From Thermoplasmata archaeon (GTDB taxonomy: Archaea > Thermoplasmatota > Thermoplasmata > Thermoplasmatales > Thermoplasmataceae): a stretch of DNA of 10,603 nucleotides. Shown piece by piece: positions 1 through 7,156 of the stretch. The notes beneath the pieces were generated by a model. The model ran no database searches. It saw only the letters and a list, made by a program, of their open reading frames with translations, and was not told the DNA's origin. Position 1 is the first letter of the stretch, and every line of letters begins with the position of its first letter. The stretch covers positions 1 to 10,603 of the forward strand of contig JAJZKS010000040.1 of the NCBI GenBank assembly GCA_021850835.1. The letters run 5' to 3'. The translations under genes were made by a program, and so were the position numbers.

Positions 1-588
1 CTTTCGTCATTCTTCATCGCACTCACTTCCCTTCCATATTTCTGGTTTGCAATTCTCATGCAGTTGTTGCTAGCAGTGGATCTCGTAATCAACGGAATCC
101 ATATTTTCCCAATTTCTGGGACCTTTGGCATTCAGTATAGCCAGGGGTTCAACTGGGGCTTTATATCAAGTGTGCTCTGGCATAGTATCCTGCCCATCTT
201 CACGATAGTGGCTACTTCATTCCCCGGTTTTGCTTTAACCATGAGAAATACAATGGTTAACATGAACAAGGAGGATCATATAATAATGGCTAGGGCCAAG
301 GGACTGCGTGAAGAACAGATTGTTAAGAAATACGCTGCGAGAAATGCAATCCTCCCGGTTTCCACACATATTGTCCTCGCATTTGGATACATAGTATCAG
401 GTGCATTTTTTGTGGAAGTAGTGTTTTCGTACAAGGGTATTGGATATATGCTCTATCAAGCAGTTACTTCGCAGGACTACCCACTTACTGATGGAATTTT
501 TCTCATAATCACATTTACTGTTATTATTGCAAATTTCATCTCTGACCTGCTCTATGCATATCTCGATCCAAGAGTACAGTTAACGTGA
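1..588 (+). CDS. dppB: Oligopeptide/dipeptide ABC transporter permease, DppB/OppB type (5' end outside window)
   Basis: This is one of the two membrane subunits of a peptide importer. The reading frame is already open at base 1, so the first ATG (58) is internal. About 195 residues are visible, against roughly 310-340 for a full DppB, so about a third is missing to the left. Several hydrophobic segments are visible. The cytoplasmic EAA loop, which contacts the ATPases, is at about 290-360 (ARAKGL followed by RNAILP). The C-terminus has the family-typical block VVFSYKGIGYML, then DLLYAYLDPR just before the stop. The next permease starts 7 nt downstream, and a GTGAGG Shine-Dalgarno overlaps this gene's stop, which indicates an operon with translational coupling. 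Substrate is not readable from a permease. The murein-degrading neighbours suggest muropeptides or other peptides (inference). Confidence 0.93.
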   Translation, partial: LSSFFIALTSLPYFWFAILMQLLLAVDLVINGIHIFPISGTFGIQYSQGFNWGFISSVLWHSILPIFTIVATSFPGFALTMRNTMVNMNKEDHIIMARAKGLREEQIVKKYAARNAILPVSTHIVLAFGYIVSGAFFVEVVFSYKGIGYMLYQAVTSQDYPLTDGIFLIITFTVIIANFISDLLYAYLDPRVQLT

Positions 589-595
589 GGTTAAA

Positions 596-1492
596 ATGAT
601 AGAAAATATTGCATCAACTTTTGAAACGACAAGCCAGGGGAGCAAGCGGACACGCTCTGACAGCATGATTAAATCCCTGTTTATTAACAGAAAGAGCCTC
701 TTTGGCATAGTAGTATTCGCGATCTTTGCTGGCATTGGGATATTAGGTCCATTTCTGGCGCCTTACAGCACTAATTACATTGGAGCAGCTGCTTTTCTCC
801 CACCAAGCTTTGCCCATCTTCTGGGTACCGATTATATCGGGCATGATGTGCTTTCATGGTACCTTGTTGGAACTGGCACGTCCCTATATGTTGGGGCGAC
901 AGTTGCTCTATTCACTGTTTTCCTCGGAGCTTTTGTGGGCCTTGCCTCAGGATATTATGGCGGAATAATTGACAGTGCCTCGATGAGGGCCGTGGATATT
1001 CTTCTCATACTGCCAGGTTTTCCTCTCCTGGTTATACTATCCGCTTATCTCCCGCCCACAAACACTACTACAATTGTAATATTATCCGTGCTGGGCTGGC
1101 CATTCATGTCAAGAGTCATCCGTTCTCAGGTCCTAAGTCTTAAAGAAAGGCCATTCATAAAGGCAGCAATTCTTTCTGGTATGCCTGGAAGGAATATTCT
1201 CTTCAAGGAGATTTTCAAGCATGTTCTTCCTCTCATAATTATCAACGCTGTTTACATAATGGTTGGAGCCATAGTAGCACAGGCGGGTCTTGCCTTCTTT
1301 GGCCTCGGAGACCTCAGGTCTGTAAACTGGGGTACCTCATTGTATTGGGCACAGGCCACGGACGCAGTCATCGATAATGCCTGGTGGTGGATCCTGCCTC
1401 CAGGTATATCCATTGCAATACTTGGTATTGCAGCCAACTTGTTTGGAAATGGGCTTACAGAAATATTTGGCGAAAGGGCTGGTGAAGTATAA
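596..1492 (+). CDS. dppC: Oligopeptide/dipeptide ABC transporter permease, DppC/OppC type
   Basis: This is the second membrane subunit of the peptide importer: 298 residues, a full-length DppC. A hydrophilic cytoplasmic N-terminus (about 1-33) is followed by a first membrane helix (about 34-56). The DppC signature HLLGTDYIGHDVLS is at about 75-87. Further helices follow, then the EAA loop at about 189-212 (KAAILSG ... KHVLP) that docks on the ATPases. The ATG at 596 is preferred because GTGAGG at 585-590 is a Shine-Dalgarno at 5 nt spacing; Met24 is a less likely alternative. The stop overlaps the start of the next gene by one base (TAATG), which implies coupled translation with the ATPase gene. 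The homology call is firm; the substrate is not determined. Confidence 0.95.
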   Translation: MIENIASTFETTSQGSKRTRSDSMIKSLFINRKSLFGIVVFAIFAGIGILGPFLAPYSTNYIGAAAFLPPSFAHLLGTDYIGHDVLSWYLVGTGTSLYVGATVALFTVFLGAFVGLASGYYGGIIDSASMRAVDILLILPGFPLLVILSAYLPPTNTTTIVILSVLGWPFMSRVIRSQVLSLKERPFIKAAILSGMPGRNILFKEIFKHVLPLIIINAVYIMVGAIVAQAGLAFFGLGDLRSVNWGTSLYWAQATDAVIDNAWWWILPPGISIAILGIAANLFGNGLTEIFGERAGEV

Positions 1493-2463
1493 TGTCAACA
1501 CTACTTTCAATAAACAATCTGGAAACAATATTCGAGACCAACAAGGGAACCGTGAAGGCACTTCGGTCCATAAGCCTTGAAGTGCAGAAGGGAGAAACCA
1601 TTGCACTTGTGGGTGAATCAGGATCAGGCAAGTCCACTCTTGGGCTCTCCATTTTAAAACTTATCGAAAAACCTGGCAAAATTAGCGCAGGGGAAATCAC
1701 GTTTAAGTCAGCAGACGGAGATCTCGAAGTGCTTGGCCTGGAAGGTGGCAAACTGAGAAGATACAGGTGGAAGAAAGTTGCCATGGTTTTCCAGTCGGCA
1801 ATGAATGTTCTCAACCCTGTGATGAGGATAGAAGACCAGTTCCTTGACACAATGGAAGCCCATGATATTCCATTAACCGAAGCGAGCCAGCGTATTGACC
1901 ATTACCTGGAACTTGCGGGTCTTGGGCCAAAAGTAAAGCGTCTATATCCGCATGAACTCAGTGGAGGAATGAGGCAGAGAGTTAACATTGCTCTTGCATT
2001 AAGTTGCGAACCTGACCTTCTTATTGCGGACGAACCAACTACTGCTCTAGACGTCGTAGTGCAAAAGGAAATACTCAAATCACTCAGTTCATTGAAGCGC
2101 GAACTGGGACTCACGGTGATCTTCATAACACACGATATTTCGGTGGCACATGCAATAGCTGACAGGATTGCAATATTCTATGCTGGAAGAATTGTGGAAC
2201 TTGGGAAGACGGATGAAGTTATAAATAGGCCAAAACATCCCTATGCCAGAGCCCTGCTCTCCAGCATAATAACTCTCAAGACGGAAAGGGGAGCTAAGCT
2301 AAACGCCTTGCAAGGCAGCCCACCTGACCTCAGGAATGAAATTGTCGGGTGCAGCTTCATCCCCAGGTGCCCATTAGCACACAAGGAGTGTTCGTCTTAT
2401 GTCCCTGAGGAAAATTATGACACAGATCATTATGTGGAGTGTGTTTCTCCGATTAAATACTGA
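1492..2463 (+). CDS. dppD: Oligopeptide/dipeptide ABC transporter ATPase, DppD/OppD type
   Basis: This is the first of two cytoplasmic ATPases that power the peptide importer (323 residues, normal length). Visible ABC motifs are Walker A GESGSGKST at 41-49, Q-loop Gln101, signature LSGGM at 156-160, Walker B LLIADEP at 176-182 and H-loop His214. The C-terminal extension typical of oligopeptide ATPases (oligo_HPY region, about 235-320) carries Cys287, Cys293, Cys300 and Cys317 in a Cx5Cx6C...C layout, which in related DppD proteins can hold a [4Fe-4S] cluster. The start overlaps the dppC stop by one base, with GGTGA at 1481-1485 as Shine-Dalgarno. All catalytic motifs are intact, so the subunit should be active. 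Confidence 0.95.
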   Translation: MSTLLSINNLETIFETNKGTVKALRSISLEVQKGETIALVGESGSGKSTLGLSILKLIEKPGKISAGEITFKSADGDLEVLGLEGGKLRRYRWKKVAMVFQSAMNVLNPVMRIEDQFLDTMEAHDIPLTEASQRIDHYLELAGLGPKVKRLYPHELSGGMRQRVNIALALSCEPDLLIADEPTTALDVVVQKEILKSLSSLKRELGLTVIFITHDISVAHAIADRIAIFYAGRIVELGKTDEVINRPKHPYARALLSSIITLKTERGAKLNALQGSPPDLRNEIVGCSFIPRCPLAHKECSSYVPEENYDTDHYVECVSPIKY

Positions 2464-2465
2464 GT

Positions 2466-2473
2466 GGAGTGAT
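2466..2473 (+). promoter_or_regulatory. Shine-Dalgarno GGAGTGAT upstream of dppF
   Basis: GGAGTGAT closely matches the archaeal consensus GGAGGTGAT, with one G missing. It lies directly after the dppD stop. The only codon of the dppF frame at ideal spacing (5 nt) is ATT at 2479. The TTG at 2494 and ATG at 2515 are 20 and 41 nt away. The site therefore bears on the choice of start for dppF. Confidence 0.6.
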
Positions 2474-2493
2474 ATAAAATTTCAGAACAAACT

Positions 2494-3492
2494 TTGGAAA
2501 CAGTAGGAAGCAAAATGAACATTGAGCAAGAATTTGGAGGAGACTATGTGCTCAAGTTCGATTCGGTGACCAAGATCTTCAAGAGCGGGCATATTGTAAA
2601 TTACGCACTGGATAAAGTCAACCTCACCATAAAGAAAGGGGAAACAATTGCAATAGTTGGGGAGAGCGGAAGCGGAAAGACGACCCTTGGAATGATTGCC
2701 CTGAATCTCTTGAATTATGACAAGGGCAAACTTTTATTCCGAAACAAGGAGCTGAAGAAAATAAGGAGAAAGGACATGTCAGAATTCAGGTCCAAATCTC
2801 AGATGATATTCCAGGACCCGTACGGCTCGCTTAACCCATACAATTCTGTGTACCAGTCAGTCGTTGCTCCTTTGGACAACTTCGGAAAAGGGATGTCAAG
2901 GAAGGAAAAGAGACAGGCAGTACTGACGATGCTAGACAGAGTGGGCTTGAGGCCACCGGAGGCATATGTAGACGAATTCCCCAAGAAGCTATCTGGAGGA
3001 CAGCGGCAGAGGGTATCCATAGCAAGGGCCCTAATAATGAGGCCTGAATTCATTGTTGCCGATGAACCGACCTCCATGCTGGATGTCTCTGTTAGCGCTA
3101 CTGTTCTTGGGCTACTCAATGAACTGAAGAATGAGATGCATTTTTCCATGATCTTCATAACTCATGAACTAGCGACTGCGAAGTATATTTCTGACAGGAT
3201 GGCAGTTATGAACTTGGGAAGAATAGTCGAAGTGGGAGAATCATCCTTGCTTGTTGAAAAACCTGCCCACCCATACACAAAACTATTACTCAATTCAATG
3301 CCTGAATCTGAAGCCATAGACGATACTCAGTATGAAGTAAAATCCTCCTTTGGCGTCATAAACAGTGGAATAAATGGCTGTACTTTTGCATATATGTGCC
3401 CCTTTGTCAAAGATGACTGCAGAACAGTAAAGCCTGAATTGAGAGATATTGGGAATGGGCACATGGTTGCGTGCCACTACCCCCTCTCATAA
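2494..3492 (+). CDS. dppF: Oligopeptide/dipeptide ABC transporter ATPase, DppF/OppF type
   Basis: This is the second ATPase of the peptide importer, pairing with DppD. Numbered from the TTG at 2494 it shows Walker A GESGSGKTT (56-64), Gln107 in FQDPYGSLNP typical of DppF, signature LSGGQ (166-170), Walker B FIVADEP (186-192) and His224. C-terminal Cys296, Cys302, Cys309 and Cys327 repeat the Cx5Cx6C...C pattern seen in DppD. The start is uncertain. The coordinate given is the longest form with a conventional start codon (TTG), but this codon has no Shine-Dalgarno of its own. The strong GGAGTGAT at 2466-2473 points to an ATT at 2479, which would add five residues and begin M-S-E-Q-T. The ATG at 2515, with AGGA six nt before it, is the other candidate. 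It is the last gene of the operon, ending 14 nt before the convergent gene. Confidence 0.93.
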   Translation: METVGSKMNIEQEFGGDYVLKFDSVTKIFKSGHIVNYALDKVNLTIKKGETIAIVGESGSGKTTLGMIALNLLNYDKGKLLFRNKELKKIRRKDMSEFRSKSQMIFQDPYGSLNPYNSVYQSVVAPLDNFGKGMSRKEKRQAVLTMLDRVGLRPPEAYVDEFPKKLSGGQRQRVSIARALIMRPEFIVADEPTSMLDVSVSATVLGLLNELKNEMHFSMIFITHELATAKYISDRMAVMNLGRIVEVGESSLLVEKPAHPYTKLLLNSMPESEAIDDTQYEVKSSFGVINSGINGCTFAYMCPFVKDDCRTVKPELRDIGNGHMVACHYPLS

Positions 3493-3506
3493 TATTTTAT
3501 AAAAGA
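3493..3506. terminator. Short A/T-rich gap between convergent dppF and the surface hydrolase gene
   Basis: Only 14 nt separate the two convergent stops. They contain the self-complementary TTTTATAAAA (3495-3504), which gives a U-run on either transcript. Archaeal termination commonly uses U-rich tracts, so this may end both transcripts. No GC-rich stem is present and the assignment is tentative. Confidence 0.3.
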
Positions 3507-4718
3507 TTACTTTCTTTTCACTGCGTAAGTTGCAACTCCTGCTATTATTACAACTGGTACTGCTACTATGGCATAGGAAAGTGGTGCAGATAGTCCGAGG
3601 AGCATAAATCCCTGCTGGGGTTCATAGTCAACCTGCATTGATGCAGTGGCGGTTCCATTGCTGCCAGTTGCTTCCAAAGTTATGTTGTTTTGTCCCTGGG
3701 TAAGTTTTAGTGTGGAAACCTGCGAGTTGGAAACAATCTTTCCATTATCCATCCATGTGTAAGAGTAGTTGCCGTAGCCAACACCATTGGGGAATGATCC
3801 TATGAATTTCACTGTTCCAGTACTAATGGTCTCCTTACTCTGGTTAAGTATTAGTTTTCCTGCAAGACCTGTTATCCTCACGTCCTTATGACTTGATACT
3901 GTTGGCATGTGAATGTACATAGAAGACACATTTACGCCGTTGTGCATAAGCATCCCATAGAAACTTATGTTCTGGTCTACAGATGGAGAATACTTCCATT
4001 CAGCTGCTGGGTCAGTCTGCAGGACCGTACCGTTTCCAATGTATAGCATGGCATGACCACTGCCAGCTCCCCCATCCATTATCACATCGCCTGGTGAAAG
4101 GAAATATGCAGGCATCATACTGTAATTGGACACATAATAAATTGAAGCGTGGGGTGATCCAAGATATGAAGCTGGAATGGGCTGGTAGCCCATTATCCTC
4201 TCAACAGTTGCATTGTTGGGGAAAATTGACAGATCGTAGCCTGCAAGGTAAACTGCAAGCCTGTATGCGCCTACTATTCCGTAGCTGCCTGGAAAACCAC
4301 TTTGGTAAGTTGTAAGGTTATCACCAGGATAGCCAGTGCCAACCATGGCAAGATCAGTCAACCCGCCGGCAATGAGTGCTTCAGAAACGTAATGGGCGCA
4401 GTCTTCTGAACTGTAAAAGTCCAGGTTTTTCTGGAGAACAGATTCATTTATCCCAGCGGGGTAGGTTTGGGTGTGGAAGTACTTTTGATGGACCATTTCA
4501 GCATAAGCTACAGCCGCTGATCCATTGTAGGAGTAGTTAGATTGGTAATATTGGTAAGAAGCATTATAAGTTGTTCCCGCAAGAGAATTGCCAACGCCTG
4601 AATTTGCTGGTGTGTAAAGTGAGGAAAACATCAGGAAGAGTGCAAAAGCCGTTACTAAACTAACAGTCAAAATGGATTTTCTGCCAATTCTTGTTTTTGA
4701 ATCAGGTTTTGTTTTCAC
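3507..4718 (-). CDS. Membrane-anchored extracellular Amidase_6-type cysteine hydrolase with Ig/PKD-like domain
   Basis: 403 residues. The N-terminus has basic residues followed by a hydrophobic segment (about 16-35), a signal peptide or anchor. The region around 60-120 matches the Amidase_6 pattern: a Tyr/Asn-rich lead-in with SAAVAYAE (67-74), then EDCAHYVSEAL with putative nucleophile Cys107 and a GG. The second half is SPGDVIMDGG and GSGHAMLYIGNG with putative catalytic His222. This domain belongs to the papain-like amidase/peptidase fold that includes NlpC/P60. Residues about 275-365 look like a beta-sandwich (PKD/Ig-like). A C-terminal helix (about 372-398) ends in KRK, so the enzyme is probably tethered to the outer face of the membrane. 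I count 14 N-X-S/T sequons, and charged residues are sparse, as expected for an exposed protein of an acidophile. The start is GTG at 4718; no in-frame ATG fits upstream. A TATA-like box lies 25 nt upstream and there is no Shine-Dalgarno, so the mRNA is likely leaderless. A role in cutting murein peptides or amide bonds is inferred from the neighbours. Confidence 0.8.
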   Translation of the reverse strand: MKTKPDSKTRIGRKSILTVSLVTAFALFLMFSSLYTPANSGVGNSLAGTTYNASYQYYQSNYSYNGSAAVAYAEMVHQKYFHTQTYPAGINESVLQKNLDFYSSEDCAHYVSEALIAGGLTDLAMVGTGYPGDNLTTYQSGFPGSYGIVGAYRLAVYLAGYDLSIFPNNATVERIMGYQPIPASYLGSPHASIYYVSNYSMMPAYFLSPGDVIMDGGAGSGHAMLYIGNGTVLQTDPAAEWKYSPSVDQNISFYGMLMHNGVNVSSMYIHMPTVSSHKDVRITGLAGKLILNQSKETISTGTVKFIGSFPNGVGYGNYSYTWMDNGKIVSNSQVSTLKLTQGQNNITLEATGSNGTATASMQVDYEPQQGFMLLGLSAPLSYAIVAVPVVIIAGVATYAVKRK

Positions 4719-4738
4719 AAAAGCTAAAACATCAAACC

Positions 4739-4747
4739 ATATTTAGA
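4739..4747 (-). promoter_or_regulatory. TATA-like box for the surface hydrolase gene
   Basis: On the minus strand this reads TCTAAATAT, centred about 25 nt before the GTG start at 4718. There is no Shine-Dalgarno between box and start. This spacing fits an archaeal promoter whose transcript begins at or next to the start codon. The rest of the 150-nt gap (4719-4868) holds a T-rich minus-strand stretch near 4812-4832, which could end the upstream transcript. Confidence 0.5.
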
Positions 4748-4868
4748 AATTACGCGGATTGAGTTCGAGTTTACTTATGCCCCATTGGTAATAAGGGGAT
4801 TTCTTGATTTGAAAAGAGAGAGTTAAAATGTTTCTTGAAAGCGACCGGATTATAAACAATTAATTGCT

Positions 4869-6266
4869 TTAAGTTATTGAAACGAACTTCCCCCGGTCGA
4901 AGAACAGTTCTCTAATCCCATTATCATGTTTTACAAATCTGAGATTAACTTTCCGAGAATTCAAAATGGCATAGAATTCACCCTGATCATAGAAAACAGG
5001 CAAATCGAAATTAGAAGCATCGCTCGTTATGGAAAGGAACAAGTTGCCAGATTTACCGTACACTACTGCGGAAGAATATCCGAGGTAGTCTTCGTAGGTT
5101 CCGATGATGCTCTCCACATATCTGCTTTCCCTGATATAATCGAAATCTTTGCCTGGGTCTCTGCCCATAAGTAAAGCGAGAATGGCTTGTGTTAATATAG
5201 CCTGAGGGACACAACCCTTGTTAGCCAATACAACTACCCCTATCTTTCTGTTAGGCAGGAATGATATGCAGGACGAACAAAGATAGATATCACCAGGATG
5301 CTGGTACATGATCTCGCCAAAGAATTCTGGGAAAATCTCCCACCCGCTTCCGTAGGACAGTTCACCAAACTGGTTTGTTATACCTTTACTTATTCTTGGT
5401 TTTAGAGCTTCACCTGCAAAACTCGGGTCAAGGATGCCTTTTTTCCCTTTCCCGCTGCTTTTAATCCAGAATCTCAGATACCTAGACATATCATCTATGT
5501 TGCTCAGCAGGCCCCCGGTAGCGTAATTAAGCTCGTTCTGTGGAAAATCAACCTCTTTTTCCCCACTAGTTTCAAGACCGCTGTAAAAGCTTGAAATGTT
5601 GGCTGACGAGCACAGATTATTTAATTTAAACCCCGAACACTCCATTTCCAAAGGCTTGAGCAACTCTTCTTCCGCAAAGGAAGAATAGGGCATACCGGAG
5701 ATCCTGTGAATTATTTCTCCCAGTATGGTATAGCCTTCATTCCAATACAGGTGCCTAGAATCCGGAGGACTGAATCTTTGAGATTCCGCTCCACTGGAAT
5801 GTTCAACAAAATCTTTGAAATTTTTAAGTTGGATATTTGTTGTGTCTTTTCCCATACTTTGCATGAGGTAAATCTGGGTTGTATTGAGTGAACCCAGACC
5901 AGTGGAATGAGACAGTAGCTGCTTTATGGTAATTGGATTTTCATCTGCATCCAGTTTGAGTTCCGGTATGTATTTTCTAACTCTGTCAGTCAGGCTGAGC
6001 CTACCTGCTGAAATCAATTTGTAAATGGTCAATGCCGTCAAAGACTTAGAAATGGATGCAACACCGCTTATAGTTGATTTTCTGAACGGAGTTTCACTCT
6101 TCCTGTTTGATACTCCGAATGCTTTTGAATAAAGAGTGCTGCTATCGTCGGAAATTGCAATGGATAAACCTGGAATGTGCCAGTTTCCAATGAATTCAGT
6201 TATAAGTTTCTCTAAACGTTCAATATGGGATTGGCTGGCAAAATCAAAATTTTCCATTATTATCAT
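4869..6266 (-). CDS. Serine beta-lactamase-fold hydrolase (peptidase S12 / AmiE-like), cytoplasmic
   Basis: 465 residues from the ATG at 6266. All three active-site motifs of the serine beta-lactamase/penicillin-binding-protein fold are visible: SISK (Ser71 nucleophile, Lys74), YWN (Tyr174, Asn176) and HPG (His323, in the KTG position). The block ITIKQLLSHSTGLGSL is typical of the family. The last 85 or so residues form a separate, probably beta-rich C-terminal domain. No signal peptide or membrane segment is visible, so it should act inside the cell, unlike secreted B. subtilis AmiE. Family members include D-aminopeptidases, D-Ala carboxypeptidases, esterases and the N-acetylmuramoyl-L-alanine amidase AmiE. 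The NagZ and MurQ neighbours favour a muropeptide amidase or D-amino acid peptidase (inference). It lies 94 nt downstream of the NlpC/P60 gene on the same strand, possibly co-transcribed. Other possible starts are TTG 6269 and ATG 6257; AGGA precedes all three at imperfect spacing. Confidence 0.87.
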   Translation of the reverse strand: MIIMENFDFASQSHIERLEKLITEFIGNWHIPGLSIAISDDSSTLYSKAFGVSNRKSETPFRKSTISGVASISKSLTALTIYKLISAGRLSLTDRVRKYIPELKLDADENPITIKQLLSHSTGLGSLNTTQIYLMQSMGKDTTNIQLKNFKDFVEHSSGAESQRFSPPDSRHLYWNEGYTILGEIIHRISGMPYSSFAEEELLKPLEMECSGFKLNNLCSSANISSFYSGLETSGEKEVDFPQNELNYATGGLLSNIDDMSRYLRFWIKSSGKGKKGILDPSFAGEALKPRISKGITNQFGELSYGSGWEIFPEFFGEIMYQHPGDIYLCSSCISFLPNRKIGVVVLANKGCVPQAILTQAILALLMGRDPGKDFDYIRESRYVESIIGTYEDYLGYSSAVVYGKSGNLFLSITSDASNFDLPVFYDQGEFYAILNSRKVNLRFVKHDNGIRELFFDRGKFVSIT

Positions 6267-6360
6267 CAATCCTTTGGCATTTTTGAAATACTGTCCATTA
6301 TCCAGACTGCGGAGTATCCAACTTTCATGACTTGAAAAGATTTTTGCTTGTGCATCTTAT

Positions 6361-7074
6361 CTACAGGGAATTATGAACCCTGCCTATCTTTTCAAAAATT
6401 GACATGAGCAGTTGCTTGTATTCACTGTCCTGGAAGAGATCATCCACTGACACAGAAGCGGAATGCCCATTGGCATGAATCATTTTCCCCTCTCCAAGAT
6501 ATAATCCTACATGGCCTTCAAAAAATACAAGATCCCCAGGCTCTGCTGAATCGAAGTCTGGTACTGTTTCCGTAAAATCCCTCTGTTGGTCTGCATTTCT
6601 TGGAATCTCTTTTCCCACAAACCTGTAGAGCCTCTGGACCATGCCGGAGCAGTCAAATCCGAAGTCTGAGGTTCCACCCCATAAGTATGGAATCGTCAGG
6701 AACATCTTAGAAAGTTCTGTGACCTTGAAGTTGTAATCTGTTATTTTAACGAGCAAGTCTTCAGGCACTTTGTATTTTCCAACATCACCCGTGGAAAGGT
6801 AAGACCCGAATGGGAACTTCATGGTTCCTGCATCGTAGTAGTGTTTAAGCTTGAATTCCCTTTTGTCGCCATCAACGACGAGTCTCTTCTTCACATATCC
6901 TGACAACCCGTCTCTCCCCTTTATCTTGACGAACTCTCCATGATCGGACAGAACCTGTACTTCCTCCCCATAGATCAGCTGTGAATCCCTTTCGCTTTCA
7001 AATTTTGGTTCAACACGAATGTCAGCTACACTGATGCCAATTATCTTCACGTTCCTGCTAATTGATACGATCAT
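6361..7074 (-). CDS. SH3b-NlpC/P60 endopeptidase, YkfC-like (gamma-D-glutamyl-L-diamino acid endopeptidase)
   Basis: 237 residues. An N-terminal bacterial SH3-like domain (about 12-67, SVADIRVEP ... GYVKKRLV) is followed by a linker and an NlpC/P60 catalytic domain (about 115-235). The domain has YLWGGTSDFGFDCSG with nucleophile Cys142, IPRNADQQ, the PGDLVFF strand, GHVGLYLG with His188, and MIHANGHS with His200 as the third catalytic residue. The arrangement matches YkfC-type enzymes, which cut L-Ala-gamma-D-Glu-L-diamino acid peptides in the cytoplasm and feed the L-Ala-D-Glu epimerase. No signal peptide is present, which agrees with that role. It has one recognisable SH3b domain and is shorter than B. 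subtilis YkfC (about 300 residues). The start is uncertain: an in-frame stop at 7093-7095 limits extension, and GTG 7050 (Val9) is an alternative, giving M-K-I-I-G-I-S-V. It is divergent from nagZ. Confidence 0.92.
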   Translation of the reverse strand: MIVSISRNVKIIGISVADIRVEPKFESERDSQLIYGEEVQVLSDHGEFVKIKGRDGLSGYVKKRLVVDGDKREFKLKHYYDAGTMKFPFGSYLSTGDVGKYKVPEDLLVKITDYNFKVTELSKMFLTIPYLWGGTSDFGFDCSGMVQRLYRFVGKEIPRNADQQRDFTETVPDFDSAEPGDLVFFEGHVGLYLGEGKMIHANGHSASVSVDDLFQDSEYKQLLMSIFEKIGRVHNSL

Positions 7075-7126
7075 AAAAAAATACTCGTTGCTTTACCATC
7101 GACCCGCATCTGGGAGTGCAAGTTCG

Positions 7127-7134
7127 TTAAAATA
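7127..7134 (+). promoter_or_regulatory. TATA-like box for nagZ
   Basis: TTAAAATA is centred about 26 nt before the ATG at 7157. No Shine-Dalgarno lies between, so nagZ is probably read from a leaderless transcript. The A/T core is nearly symmetric and lies in the 67-82-nt gap to the divergent NlpC/P60 gene. On the other strand it would give that gene a leader of about 30 nt, so shared use is possible but unproven. Confidence 0.55.
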
Positions 7135-7156
7135 CAACTAAGTGTTCTCAATTACC

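Noticed and set aside
1455..1850. 131-residue open frame on the minus strand
   Set aside because: It spans the coupled dppC-dppD junction in antisense; both sense genes are certain.
3983..4315. 110-residue open frame on the plus strand
   Set aside because: It is antisense to the surface hydrolase gene, starts without Shine-Dalgarno or TATA box, and has no domain signal.
4780..4799. CCCC...GGGG hairpin in the gap between the two minus-strand hydrolase genes
   Set aside because: Only four GC pairs form before mismatches or bulges, too weak to call.
4828..4863. 11-codon open frame on the plus strand in the 150-nt gap
   Set aside because: It is too short and unsupported; expected by chance.
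4857..4866. 10-bp palindrome CAATTAATTG after the beta-lactamase-fold gene
   Set aside because: It is short, A/T-rich and single-copy as far as I can see; no evidence for an operator.
4869..6266. Antibiotic-resistance beta-lactamase
   Set aside because: The fold and motifs match, but the protein is cytoplasmic, larger than classical beta-lactamases, and set among murein-catabolic genes; a peptidase or amidase role is more likely.
6300..6340. Imperfect inverted repeat CTTTTCA ... TGAAAG between the NlpC/P60 and beta-lactamase-fold genes
   Set aside because: The stem is short and bulged, with no U-tract placed for termination.
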